DNA of 64,000 nt from Pseudomonas fluorescens. GTDB lineage: Bacteria; Pseudomonadota; Gammaproteobacteria; Pseudomonadales; Pseudomonadaceae. Below the pieces are notes generated by a model. That model ran no database searches and was not told the DNA's origin. It saw nothing but the letters and a program-made list of their open reading frames with translations. Of the stretch, positions 8,774-17,038 are shown in pieces. How positions within the stretch are numbered: position 1 is the stretch's first letter; each line of letters begins with the position of its first letter. The stretch spans positions 3,162,001 through 3,226,000 of the forward strand of contig NZ_CP148752.1 of NCBI RefSeq assembly GCF_040448305.1. The letters are read 5' to 3'. A program made the translations under genes and the position numbers.

Positions 8774-9363
8774 ATGGATTGGAAAGAACGATGGATGGGC
8801 ACCGCGTCGACACTCGTCGTTGTGTTGGGCTGCATCCCGATGGCCCAGGCCGACGATTCGGCAGAGTTGGCGAAGAAAGCCCTCAACCCGGTCGCCGCGA
8901 TGTACAGCCTGCCGGTTCAGTACAACTGGGGCCAGAAGATAGGGCCGACCGGGGAGGGCATGCACAGCTTCACCAATATCCAGCCTGTGCTGCCGTTTGC
9001 CTTGAACGAAGACTGAAACCTCATTTCCCGGACCATTCTGCCGATCATCGACCAGCACGGCCTGGCCCCAATGGCGCGGCGGACAAATCCGGCACCGGCG
9101 ATATCACCCAGAGTTTTTTCTTCTCGCCGACCAAGCCCACGGACAGTGGCTGGATACTCGGCGGCGGCCCGGCGTTGTTGATACCGACCGGCAGTGATGA
9201 GTTGCTCGGCAGCGAGCAATGGGGCCTCGGCCCGACGGCGGTGGCATTGAAACAGTCCAATGGCTGGACCCGAGGCATTCTGGCCAACCATATCTGGGGC
9301 CTGGACGACGGCCCGCAAGGCTGGGGCTTTCGCGCCGCCGTGATGTTCCTGTTTCCACGCTGA
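8774..9363 (+). pseudogene. Broken outer-membrane MetA-pathway-type (PF13557-like) protein
   Basis: Reading starts well (ATG 8774, signal peptide, then QYNWGQKIGPTGEG) but the frame hits TGA at 9014-9016 exactly where relatives read EDWNLISRT: the Trp TGG has become TGA. Another frame then continues with GTGDITQSFFFSP, showing a frameshift near 9060. After ILANHIWGL the text jumps straight to PQGWGFRAAVMFLFPR, so roughly 60 codons of barrel are deleted. Three lesions together mean no functional product. Intact relatives are small outer-membrane channels of uncertain substrate. Confidence 0.8.
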
Positions 9364-9397
9364 TACGCCGTTTCGGACGGCTTGGAGGAGATACCGC

Positions 9398-9790
9398 ATG
9401 GACCGATTCACCGGTGGTTGTTTGTGCGGCAAGGTGCGCCTTGTCGCATCGGGGCGCCCGTTCCGGGTTGGCGTTTGTCACTGTCTCGACTGCCGCAAGC
9501 ATCATGGCGCGCTGTTCCACGCGTCCGCGATTTTTCATCAGGATGCCGTGACAATCGAGGGCGAAACCCGTGACTACGCCGGGCGGCACTTCTGTCCGCA
9601 CTGCGGTTCGTCGGTGTTCTCACGCAGCGCAGACGAAGTCGAGGTGAACCTTGGATCCCTGGATGCCCCAGACCAGCTGACGCCAACCTACGAGAGCTGG
9701 ACTGTGCGGCGTGAGGCCTGGTTGCCGGCGTTTGCGCTCACCCGACACTACGAGCGCGATCGAGATACCACGGGGCGTTTTGAGGACTAA
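9398..9790 (+). CDS. GFA-family (Mss4-like fold) zinc protein
   Basis: 130 residues with the GFA signature: GGCLCGKVR at the start, CHCLDCRKHHGA, then FCPHCGSSVF, giving cysteines for a structural zinc and a second metal site. The family is named for glutathione-dependent formaldehyde-activating enzyme, but most members are uncharacterised and may bind other thiol adducts. GGAGGAG lies before the ATG. A second member begins at 63690. It stands alone between the pseudogene and a MAPEG gene on the other strand. Confidence 0.8.
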   Translation: MDRFTGGCLCGKVRLVASGRPFRVGVCHCLDCRKHHGALFHASAIFHQDAVTIEGETRDYAGRHFCPHCGSSVFSRSADEVEVNLGSLDAPDQLTPTYESWTVRREAWLPAFALTRHYERDRDTTGRFED

Positions 9791-9801
9791 CGGGCACATA
9801 C

Positions 9802-10224
9802 TCATATGCCATAACAAGCGGCTATGACAATGAGCGCGAGAAAACACACCAACTGAACGCTGAAGAAAGTAAACCGAACCGCCACGAACGCATTGGTTTG
9901 CTCATGGGATACGTGAACCAGAGACTGGCACACGCGAGCGATAAGGACGAGCGCGGACAAGTAGTTCACTGCAGCGCCGTTGACATCAAGGGCTGTAATC
10001 ACGAACACGATGACACCAAAGACAGGCAGGTTTTCCACACAGTTGGCGTGTGCCCTTGTCCCGCGTCGATACCAATCCTCGCCTTCGAGCCGATCGCTGC
10101 GGAAAGAGGCGATCGGAACACTGGAGAACAGGATTCCAACCCAGCGATAAACCCCGACGGTTGCCATCAACAACAGCAAAGTCCAGGTCGCGAACCCAAG
10201 CAGCATCCACATCGGTATCGTCAT
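9802..10224 (-). CDS. MAPEG-family membrane protein
   Basis: 140 residues with four predicted membrane helices (about 8-28, 62-82, 85-103, 115-138) and the MAPEG-like motif RGTRAHANCVENLP between helices 1 and 2, which in the family binds glutathione or forms the trimer active site. Eukaryotic members are glutathione transferases and leukotriene synthases; bacterial ones are mostly uncharacterised. ATG at 10224 is preferred because GAGG lies nine bases upstream; an ATG at 10233 is also possible. Confidence 0.8.
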   Translation of the reverse strand: MTIPMWMLLGFATWTLLLLMATVGVYRWVGILFSSVPIASFRSDRLEGEDWYRRGTRAHANCVENLPVFGVIVFVITALDVNGAAVNYLSALVLIARVCQSLVHVSHEQTNAFVAVRFTFFSVQLVCFLALIVIAACYGI

Positions 10225-10302
10225 GGCCGCCATCCTCGAAAGATCATTATCAGCACGTCATCCCGCAGCGCGACCGGCGAGCAGTCGGTCGCGCGCTGTC
10301 GG

Positions 10303-11256
10303 TCAATTGCTCATGATGGGCGCCAGTGCGGTCTGAATCCGGGACATCTGTGCGGGCGTTGTCATGTGCGTCAGCAAACGGCCGAAGTGTGGATGCTGCA
10401 CGCCCGAGATAATGTATTGCCAGCGGTAGGCGCTCAGTAGGCTGGCCTTGATTTGCGCCGTTTCATCGACACTGAACGATCGTGAAGCATTACCAATGAA
10501 GTAGTCGGCATCGGCTGCCGATTGTGCCTGCAGGATTGCGTCGACGGCCGCCACCAGCGCAATCAGGTCAGTCACTGCCTGGTCGCGCTCGGCGGGCGAG
10601 AGTTTCGCGTGCTCGTCCCGCCACTCCAGTTCATCGAGTACGACGTGCCGGCTTTCATCCTTCCAGTGGAATTTGAAGACATCCTTGAACAACGGGCACA
10701 GCTCCTCGCGCGGGGCGATGCTTTGCACGTAGTGCGCCTGAACAAACAGCTCGATATGGCAGGTCAGCGCCAGCACCGACCAGGTGCTGGCCGCGAGTAC
10801 CGCGCGCGCCACCTCGTTCGGATCGGCAACTTGACGATATCCCGCTGGCAATTTCGAACTCATCATCGTTTCCATGCGCCGGAACAGTTCCTGGTGCTTG
10901 ATCTCGTCGTTGGAAAAACGCACCAGCGCTTCGAGCGCCAGTTGATCGTCAAATACATGGGCTCGACCCTGATCGAGCATCTTGGCACTGATAAAACGCT
11001 CGACCAGGCCAAAGATAAACGCATAGGTTCGGCCCTGGATCTGACTGAGCAGGCGCGCCTCGGCCGCATCGAGAAAGGTCAGGCGGTCGACCTGCGAGAG
11101 TCCGTCGGGGAGGAATTTGCGCGAGAAGTCGAAACGGCGGTCCTGGAGCAGATCGCGATCGATCTGCCATTCGGTCTTCTTCGATGATCTGACCATTTGT
11201 GCATAACGGGCGGTGTTGCCTGACGCTGAGCGGGGTAGGGTAACGACGCTGTTCAT
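10303..11256 (-). CDS. AurF-like non-heme diiron oxygenase
   Basis: 317 residues, alpha-helical, with carboxylate/histidine motifs of ferritin-like diiron oxygenases: NDEIKHQELF, CHIELFVQAHY and KDESRHVVLDE, giving the expected E..ExxH..E..ExxH ligand set. Closest by eye to the p-aminobenzoate N-oxygenase (AurF, PF11583) group, which oxidises aryl amines; the substrate here is unknown. ATG at 11256 has AGGAGA eight bases upstream. It is divergent from an AraC gene at 11444, which probably controls it. No further biosynthetic genes flank it. Confidence 0.7.
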   Translation of the reverse strand: MNSVVTLPRSASGNTARYAQMVRSSKKTEWQIDRDLLQDRRFDFSRKFLPDGLSQVDRLTFLDAAEARLLSQIQGRTYAFIFGLVERFISAKMLDQGRAHVFDDQLALEALVRFSNDEIKHQELFRRMETMMSSKLPAGYRQVADPNEVARAVLAASTWSVLALTCHIELFVQAHYVQSIAPREELCPLFKDVFKFHWKDESRHVVLDELEWRDEHAKLSPAERDQAVTDLIALVAAVDAILQAQSAADADYFIGNASRSFSVDETAQIKASLLSAYRWQYIISGVQHPHFGRLLTHMTTPAQMSRIQTALAPIMSN

Positions 11257-11443
11257 ATGGATCTCCTGCTGCCCTGGTTGAGTTGGAATGGGGCAATTCG
11301 GTTGACGTCGGAGCCAATGAACCTCTGGGGACAATCCCGATCGTTGAGTCCGCGTTGGTGCTAATCTAGGCGTCGCAGTTCAGGCGGTGAATGACCGGTG
11401 CGCCTGAATACCTGCTCCGGACTCCGAAAAGGAGGGCGGTCAA

Positions 11444-12400
11444 GTGTTGGATGCGCTTTCTGATGTCTTGCGTGTGATTCGGCTGTCTGGAGGGGTCTTC
11501 CTCGAGGCGGAACTCACTGCGCCCTGGTGCATCAACGGCAGAATCTCGGCGGATGATTGCAAGCCGTTCCTGGCGGCACCTCGACACATCATTGCGTCGC
11601 ACTTTGTTGCTGCGGGGCGCATGCAAATTCAAATCGACGGTGGCGCCGCCATCGAGGTAGGGGCTGGCGAACTCGTTTTGCTTCCTCGCAACGACGCTCA
11701 TTCCTTTGGTAGCGACCTGAGCCTTGCGCCCATGCCGGCCAGAGAAGTCATTGAGCCGCCAGAAGTCGGTGGCATTTCACGGATCAAGTACGGCGGGGGC
11801 GGCGAGGCCACACAGTTGTTGTGCGGGTTCCTCGGTTCGGAAACACCCTTCAGTCCGTTGCTTTCGTCGCTGCCTTCCTTATTGAAACTGGACCTGCGGG
11901 CGACGGCATCGGGCACCTGGATCGAAAGCTCATTCCGTTTTGCTGTCAGTGAGATCGCGGCGGGACGCGTCGGCTCGACAACGGTCATCGCCAAGCTATC
12001 GGAACTGCTGTTCGTCGAAGCCGTCGGCCAGTATGTCGCCAGCCTACCCGCTGAGCGGCGCGGGTGGCTGGCGGGTTTGCGGGATGCGCATATCGGGCGC
12101 GCACTGGCGCTACTGCATGCTCGTCCAACCGAGGGCTGGACGGCAGAAGCACTGGCGCTTGAGGTGGGCATGTCACGCTCGGTGTTCGCCGAGCGATTCA
12201 CGGCATTGGTCGGACAGCCACCGATGCAATACCTGACGCTGTGGCGCATGCACGTGGCGGCTCAACAATTGCGCGAAGGTCGCGGCAATGTGGCGCAAAT
12301 CGGCTTTGCCGTTGGCTACGACTCCGAAGCCGCGTTCAGTCGCGCATTCAAACGCCAGTTCGGCACATCCCCCGGCATCTGGCGCAGACAATCGGCATGA
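11444..12400 (+). CDS. AraC-family regulator with cupin-type N-terminus
   Basis: 318 residues starting at GTG 11444 behind a strong AAAGGAGGG. The N-terminal half (about 1-190) is the cupin-like AraC-binding domain seen with the GELVLLPRNDAHSFG motif; the C-terminal half carries two helix-turn-helices (AEALALEVGMSRSVFAERF and VAQIGFAVGYDSEAAFSRAF). This class usually controls a neighbouring oxidoreductase. The divergent AurF-like oxygenase 187 bp away is the obvious candidate. Confidence 0.85.
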   Translation: MLDALSDVLRVIRLSGGVFLEAELTAPWCINGRISADDCKPFLAAPRHIIASHFVAAGRMQIQIDGGAAIEVGAGELVLLPRNDAHSFGSDLSLAPMPAREVIEPPEVGGISRIKYGGGGEATQLLCGFLGSETPFSPLLSSLPSLLKLDLRATASGTWIESSFRFAVSEIAAGRVGSTTVIAKLSELLFVEAVGQYVASLPAERRGWLAGLRDAHIGRALALLHARPTEGWTAEALALEVGMSRSVFAERFTALVGQPPMQYLTLWRMHVAAQQLREGRGNVAQIGFAVGYDSEAAFSRAFKRQFGTSPGIWRRQSA

Positions 12401-12568
12401 GAGGGGGGGGAGCTTTAGCCGCCTACCCCGAGCGTCAGGTATTGAACAGTAGCGGCCCTTGGCTTGACGTCCGAACGGAGCGCTTCTGTCGCCCATCAAT
12501 CAAATTGAGACGATCGTTCTGAGTAACGTCAATGAATTGAATAGGAATGATATGTATTTACTTACAAA

Positions 12569-12583
12569 AGATAATCGTTATTA
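12569..12583 (+). promoter_or_regulatory. Putative Fur box
   Basis: AGATAAT-C-GTTATTA fits the 7-1-7 Fur pattern TGATAAT-N-ATTATCA at 11 of 14 positions and lies 30 bases before the TonB receptor start, in an AT-rich stretch. Iron repression of the receptor is therefore likely. Confidence 0.6.
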
Positions 12584-12612
12584 TTCGCGCAATAATTCAT
12601 ACAAAGGTGTCC

Positions 12613-14736
12613 ATGGTGGCTCGATCGCGCATTTACCCAGCCTCTCTGTCGTTGCTGGGCGTTCTGGTTGTACCTGATCTACAGGCAGAAACGAAGTCTG
12701 CTCTAACCCTGCCGGCAACCGCTGTGAACAGTGAGTACAACGAGCAGAGCTACATGTCGACCGAGAGCAGGAGCGCGCTGAAGATCGATGCCCCGCTACG
12801 GGATATCCCGCAAACCGTCAACGTGGTTCCCCAGAGCGTCATCAAGGATCAGGGGGCTCAGTCGATGGAAGACGTGCTGAAGAATGTCCCCGGTATCGGC
12901 CTGTCCAATGGTGACGGCCAGCGCGACCAAGTCACCATCCGTGGTTTCAGTGCCATCGGCGACATGTACATCGACGGCATTCGCGACGATGCGCTGTACT
13001 TCCGGGATCTGTCCAACGTCGAGCGGGTGGAAGTGATCAAGGGGCCGGCCGCAGTGCTCTATGGCCGAGGCTCTTCGGGGGGGCTGATCAACAGCATCAG
13101 CAAGACACCCAACTTCGCACCCAAGCAAGAGGTCGGCGTCAGCGTCGACAGCGAGGGCGAAAAACGCACTCAGTTCGATGCCGGTTGGGCCGATCAGCAG
13201 CAAGGCGATAAAGCCTTTCGTGTGACCGGTGCGCTGGAGAACAGCGACACTTTCCGGGATGACGGCTATATCGACCGCAAGGCCATCGCGCCTTCGGCCT
13301 ACTTCAAACTCTCGGATGATCTGGAACTGAACCTGGGCGCCAGCTATCTGTATGACAAGCGCCTGATCGACTTCGGCATCCCGGCACGAGGCGACCGTCC
13401 GGTCGATGTGGACCGCGACAAGCGCTTCGGTGCCGCCGACCCGGATGATGACTACACCCGCAGCGAAGTGTTCTCGTTCACGGCGGGTGTCGACTACCGG
13501 ATCAACGACGACTTCAGCCTGAGCAATACCAGTCGTTACTACCACTACGACCTGGATCGCAACAACACACTCGCTGACTCCAGCCCGACACGTTTCGTCA
13601 CTGCTCCCAATGGTGAACTGCTGGTGAAACTCAACCGCGGCAACGTGCAGCGCAAGGAAGACGGCTGGTTCAACCAGACCGAACTCAACCAGCGCGCCGT
13701 ACTCGCCGGGATGAACCATAACCTGCTCTATGGTGTGGAACTGGGGCGCCAGGTGAAGGACCAGTCCGTATTCAGCCAATCCAATGTGGCCAGGGTGCCG
13801 GTGTACCGCGATGCCCTGGTCGACGTGCCGTTCCAGGCCAACCGGCAAACCGCCAAGGGTACCAATACCCAGGACACCGCCGGCTTCTATGTACAGGACC
13901 TGATCGAACTGGCGCCAAAGTGGAAGGCCCTGGTGGGTGTGCGTTACGACGTGTTCGACCAGGAGTACGCCGACAACCTGACGAACAGCGAACTGTCCCG
14001 CACCGATACGACCTGGAGCCCGCGAGTCGGTCTGGTCTACCAGCCTGATCAAGTGCAGTCCTATTACGTCTCGGTGAGCCGTTCCTACCAACCCTCCGCC
14101 GAGATGTTCGCCCTGAGTACGACGAACCAGGACCTGGAACCAGAGGAGACCACCAACTTCGAGATCGGCGGCAAGTGGGACCTGCTCGACAATCGCCTGG
14201 CGTTGACGGCGGCGCTGTTCCGCCTGGAACGCACCAATATGAAAACCAACGATCCGGCGAACCCGACCAAACTGGTGCTTGCGGGTGAGCAGCGCACCGA
14301 TGGCCTTGAGCTGACCGCCAGCGGGCAGTTGAGTGACAAATGGCAGGTCTATGCCGGATACGCCTTTCTGGATGCCGAGATCACCAAGTCCAACAGCTTC
14401 ACCAACGGTGTCGCCAACGAAGGCCAGGTACCCACCTTGACGCCGCGCCACAGCGCCAACCTGTGGTTGGTGCGTTCGCTGACGCAAACCTGGCGTGTGG
14501 GCATGGGAGCCAACTATGTCGATGATCGCTATACCGCGCTGGATAACAATGTGGTCATGCCGGCTTACACGACAGTGGACGCCGCGCTGCTGTACAACCT
14601 GCCGAAATGGGACATGGCCTTGCGTCTGCGCAATGTCTTCGACAAGGACTACTACGCTTCGGCGCATGGTTCGGTGGATCTGATCACGCCCGGTGCCCCA
14701 CGGACGCTGGAGCTGAGCACCAACTATCGCTTCTGA
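12613..14736 (+). CDS. TonB-dependent siderophore receptor (Fiu/catecholate-like)
   Basis: 707 residues: signal peptide ending QAE, plug domain from about 45 (IPQTVNVVPQSVIKDQG; NVPGIGLSNGDGQ; RVEVIKGPAAVLYGRG), then a 22-strand barrel ending in the terminal aromatic strand LSTNYRF. There is no N-terminal signalling (STN) domain, so it does not drive a sigma/anti-sigma cascade. It imports a ferric siderophore, probably a catecholate or a xenosiderophore, using TonB energy. ATG at 12613 is chosen because the signal peptide begins there and an earlier in-frame ATG (12547) would place the Fur box inside the gene. No synthesis genes are adjacent. Confidence 0.85.
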   Translation: MVARSRIYPASLSLLGVLVVPDLQAETKSALTLPATAVNSEYNEQSYMSTESRSALKIDAPLRDIPQTVNVVPQSVIKDQGAQSMEDVLKNVPGIGLSNGDGQRDQVTIRGFSAIGDMYIDGIRDDALYFRDLSNVERVEVIKGPAAVLYGRGSSGGLINSISKTPNFAPKQEVGVSVDSEGEKRTQFDAGWADQQQGDKAFRVTGALENSDTFRDDGYIDRKAIAPSAYFKLSDDLELNLGASYLYDKRLIDFGIPARGDRPVDVDRDKRFGAADPDDDYTRSEVFSFTAGVDYRINDDFSLSNTSRYYHYDLDRNNTLADSSPTRFVTAPNGELLVKLNRGNVQRKEDGWFNQTELNQRAVLAGMNHNLLYGVELGRQVKDQSVFSQSNVARVPVYRDALVDVPFQANRQTAKGTNTQDTAGFYVQDLIELAPKWKALVGVRYDVFDQEYADNLTNSELSRTDTTWSPRVGLVYQPDQVQSYYVSVSRSYQPSAEMFALSTTNQDLEPEETTNFEIGGKWDLLDNRLALTAALFRLERTNMKTNDPANPTKLVLAGEQRTDGLELTASGQLSDKWQVYAGYAFLDAEITKSNSFTNGVANEGQVPTLTPRHSANLWLVRSLTQTWRVGMGANYVDDRYTALDNNVVMPAYTTVDAALLYNLPKWDMALRLRNVFDKDYYASAHGSVDLITPGAPRTLELSTNYRF

Positions 14737-15230
14737 GTACAGACCTGAAGAACAGGCGTCCGGCATTGTCGGGCGTTTGTTTGGGGCGCTTTCAAAAAGC
14801 GCAGTTCATGATCAGGATCCGGCAACAGGCAGGTGTCGTATTTCCCGAAGAGCCGATAACGATTAAGCGCAATGCGGTCGTATGCCCAATCTCGAAGCTT
14901 GCGAGGGAAGATGCGCAACAGGTTCACGGGGCGCCAGCGTGCGGGAAACCGGGCGATGATTTCGAAAAATGCCTCCGAACGCGCCCAGTAGTGCCGGTCG
15001 CGGATCACCGCCATGGTGTCGAATTGATCCATGGGCAAACCTGCCCACGCGAGCAGAGCCTGCCCCTCGGGTGACTGAACCGCCGCCAACCGCAGGCGCC
15101 GCTGGCGGTCATGGCGAATCAACAACCTCACCCAGACATTGCATAGCTTGCAGACACCGTCGAACAGAACCACCGTCTCGCCTGGTTCGAGCAGGGGCGC
15201 GGGTGAGGGGCGGATTTGCGAGGCTGGCAT
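14724..15230 (-). CDS. DCC-family thiol-disulfide oxidoreductase-like protein
   Basis: 168 residues with the DCC signature DGVCKLCN (DxxCxxC), then RLRLAAVQSPEGQ and a conserved RSEAFFEI segment, the YuxK-type family of predicted thiol-disulfide proteins. Its end overlaps the end of the convergent TonB receptor by 13 bases. An earlier ATG at 15251 falls within the duplicated segment beginning near 15249, so the start at 15230 is preferred. The physiological partner is unknown. Confidence 0.7.
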   Translation of the reverse strand: MPASQIRPSPAPLLEPGETVVLFDGVCKLCNVWVRLLIRHDRQRRLRLAAVQSPEGQALLAWAGLPMDQFDTMAVIRDRHYWARSEAFFEIIARFPARWRPVNLLRIFPRKLRDWAYDRIALNRYRLFGKYDTCLLPDPDHELRFLKAPQTNARQCRTPVLQVCTQKR

Positions 15231-15281
15231 TTGAGGCTCGAGGTCGCACATTTCAGTTAGCCGGGGGGCGCGCTACACAGA

Positions 15282-15488
15282 TCAGCTTTTGGCGCGATCG
15301 GTCGCCTTGGCTTTGCTTTGAGCGACAGCGCCTTCAGTCTTCTGTTTCTGTGCAACCTGGTAGGTTTCCATCGAGACTTTCCGGGCCGACTCCATGCGTG
15401 CGAAGGTCTTATCACCACCACCGGTGGCCATCGCCAGGGAAGAGGCGGTCAGAGCGGCGACTACGAAGAGGGCTTTCATGGATTTCAT
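15282..15488 (-). CDS. 68-residue exported protein, PtrA-like (copy A)
   Basis: A Sec signal peptide (1-21, cut after SLAMA) and a charged mature peptide of about 47 residues: GGGDKTFARMESARK, then a Gln/Lys-rich helix. This resembles small Pseudomonas proteins annotated as PtrA N-terminal-domain proteins; P. aeruginosa PtrA is copper-linked (family knowledge, loose match). AGGATACCC precedes the ATG. Copy B (24937-25143) differs at only a handful of residues. It lies 83 bp after the membrane protein gene and probably shares its transcript. Confidence 0.6.
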   Translation of the reverse strand: MKSMKALFVVAALTASSLAMATGGGDKTFARMESARKVSMETYQVAQKQKTEGAVAQSKAKATDRAKS

Positions 15489-15571
15489 TTGGGTATCCTC
15501 AAGTGAGATTTAGTTAATAGCTAACAGCAGGACTTATTCGCAAAACTGGAACTTCCTTGTTCCACCTGGCT

Positions 15572-16225
15572 TCACCATCCAGCCAGGGCGGCGTTTCCTG
15601 GTGACCAGGTGCCTTGCTCCTTGCGCTCTTCAGCATCTCTGCTTTTTGCCCAGGCAGTGAGCAGTACCATCGCCCCGAATCCACCGACGATGAGAACCGG
15701 ATAGGCTGCCAGCAACTCCACCAGCGAGTACTTCCAGGCCAGCGGACGACCAATACCGAGCATGGCGGCATAGAACCACGACACGCCAGAGAGGGCGCCG
15801 GAGAACAGCGCCAGCATGCGCAGGCTGAAGGAAAGTTTGAGTAACGAACCGGCTTTTTTCAGCGCCGGCAATACAGCGCTATGCAACAGGAAGCCGTTAA
15901 AGGTCAACAGCACAACGATGCCGATCTTGGCTTGCAGTTTTGGATTGAGGAAATACTCCATCCCCTTGCCGGCATAATCGATCCCGATAATACCAATGCC
16001 CGTAACCCAGAGAGCTACAAGTGCAAGCGATACGGTTTTTTGAAGGCTTTGCATGTGCGCGTCATCGTGGTGACCTGACGCATCCCCCTTCAGGAGTTGC
16101 TTGACCATTGCAATGTCACTGGTCAAGACCAGCCCGATTGCAACGCAGCAGGCGATAAGATGAAAATATACAACGCCCAAACGCACATATTCCACGGTGG
16201 ACGAAGAAAACATACTAAGTTCCAT
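15572..16225 (-). CDS. Polytopic membrane protein, duplicated family (copy A)
   Basis: 217 residues with about six membrane helices: YVRLGVVYFHLIACCVAIGLV, a second after a His/Asp-rich cytoplasmic loop (SGHHDDAH), and a last one ending TAWAKS. Histidines inside helices (VYFHL and FLLHSAVLP) are also present in the third relative at 39108, which suggests heme or metal binding as in CopD/DUF2214-like proteins; this is inference. AGGAGGTC sits at ideal distance before the ATG. Near-identical copy at 25228-25881. Confidence 0.65.
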   Translation of the reverse strand: MELSMFSSSTVEYVRLGVVYFHLIACCVAIGLVLTSDIAMVKQLLKGDASGHHDDAHMQSLQKTVSLALVALWVTGIGIIGIDYAGKGMEYFLNPKLQAKIGIVVLLTFNGFLLHSAVLPALKKAGSLLKLSFSLRMLALFSGALSGVSWFYAAMLGIGRPLAWKYSLVELLAAYPVLIVGGFGAMVLLTAWAKSRDAEERKEQGTWSPGNAALAGW

Positions 16226-16370
16226 GGTGACCTCCTGGCCTCAATAGTGAATCAACTTGGCTCTCGGCACGGCTTGATTGGAATTTACCGTTGCTGACTG
16301 CCATTTAGATCCAGCAATTGTTATCAGTTAATCTTGCGACATTACGCCACCAAGATAATAGTGAGTTTCG

Positions 16371-16392
16371 CGAATGAACTTTTATTCATTCG
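16371..16392. promoter_or_regulatory. Inverted repeat upstream of membrane protein copy A
   Basis: Arms CGAATGAA and TTCATTCG, perfect over 8 bases with a 6-base spacer, 146 bases upstream of the start at 16225. The corresponding site in copy B (26027-26049) keeps 7-base arms despite changes in the spacer, which fits a regulator site. Confidence 0.45.
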
Positions 16393-16414
16393 AACATGTC
16401 CATTTTCAGGTAAC

Positions 16415-16450
16415 AAAAAACCTCAATCACACTGGGTGCATAGGAGGTTT
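16415..16450 (-). terminator. Intrinsic terminator of the DUF2790 gene
   Basis: On the minus strand AAACCTC pairs with GAGGTTT and is followed by a T run; it lies 53 bases after the DUF2790 stop at 16503. The same hairpin is carried in copy B (26072-26107). Confidence 0.6.
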
Positions 16451-16502
16451 AACTTCCGCTTCTGGGGGACGGCGAGGCCCGGAACCCGATCGACGAGACG
16501 GA

Positions 16503-16781
16503 TCAGGCAATGCTGGTGGGGTCGGCGGGGCTTCCACCCCATTCGAGGAAACGGATCTTGTGAACCTCGCCCTGGCTGTCCAGGTAGACCACAGTCACCG
16601 GTACCACGCCGGTCTTGTCGGATGTATCGGTGCGCTGCAGCACCTGTTTCACATCGATGTCCATCCCGTAGTGGTATTCGACGGCTGAGACATGCGCGCC
16701 GGGTTCTTGCAGGCTGTTCTGGTCGAAGACACTGGGTGCGAGACTGGAAATCACCGCACTTACAATTGTGGCCATGCTCAT
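16503..16781 (-). CDS. DUF2790-family small protein (copy A)
   Basis: 92 residues: a short hydrophobic start (ATIVSAVISSLA) that may be a signal or membrane anchor, then the DUF2790 domain with YHYGMDIDVKQVL, TDTSDKTGVVPVTVVYLDS and a C-terminal Gly-Gly. Family members are small, mostly exported Pseudomonas proteins of unknown role, often stress- or metal-induced. The ATG at 16781 has AGAGGT eight bases upstream, and the copy at 49628 starts at the equivalent ATG. The two copies differ at only a few residues. Confidence 0.75.
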   Translation of the reverse strand: MSMATIVSAVISSLAPSVFDQNSLQEPGAHVSAVEYHYGMDIDVKQVLQRTDTSDKTGVVPVTVVYLDSQGEVHKIRFLEWGGSPADPTSIA

Positions 16782-16986
16782 AAGGCTGTACCTCTTCTGT
16801 AGTTCGCTTGACAAGGACCTAATGTGACACGTTGAGGAAGTGAAGTTCACTTTACCGCGACGAACGTGCCCGTTTGAAAAGCCTGTAGTGGCTGCAAACT
16901 CCCGGCAATTCCCCGCGCTTGACGCCTCTTGACCATTCGTCCTTTAAACCCCGTATTTGTTGGCCAAAGTCCGTTTTTTGAAGGAG

Positions 16987-17004
16987 GTCATGACATGTCA
17001 TGAC
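16987..17004. promoter_or_regulatory. 18-bp perfect palindrome upstream of DUF2790 copy A
   Basis: GTCATGACATGTCATGAC reads the same on both strands. It lies about 205 bases before the DUF2790 start and is retained exactly at 50111-50128 upstream of the second copy. A dimeric regulator site is the simplest reading. Confidence 0.55.
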
Positions 17005-17038
17005 GGATTTTCACGCAGGTGAATCAGTGCCATCCGGG

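Larger units (their letters stand above)
15249..16467. repeat. Segmental duplication, copy A (direct repeat)
   Basis: About 1.22 kb highly similar to 24902-26125 in the same orientation. It contains the 68-residue exported protein gene, the 217-residue membrane protein gene and their upstream region. Ends are judged by eye from where the similarity fades. Confidence 0.85.
16478..17006. repeat. DUF2790 duplication, copy A
   Basis: About 530 bp nearly identical to 49601-50130, in the same orientation. It includes the DUF2790 gene and about 220 bp upstream with the 18-bp palindrome. Confidence 0.85.

Noticed and set aside
12796..14766. A 656-codon open frame on the minus strand opposite the TonB receptor
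   Set aside because: It is an antisense shadow of the receptor gene; the plus-strand protein has complete plug and barrel motifs while the antisense text has no domain.
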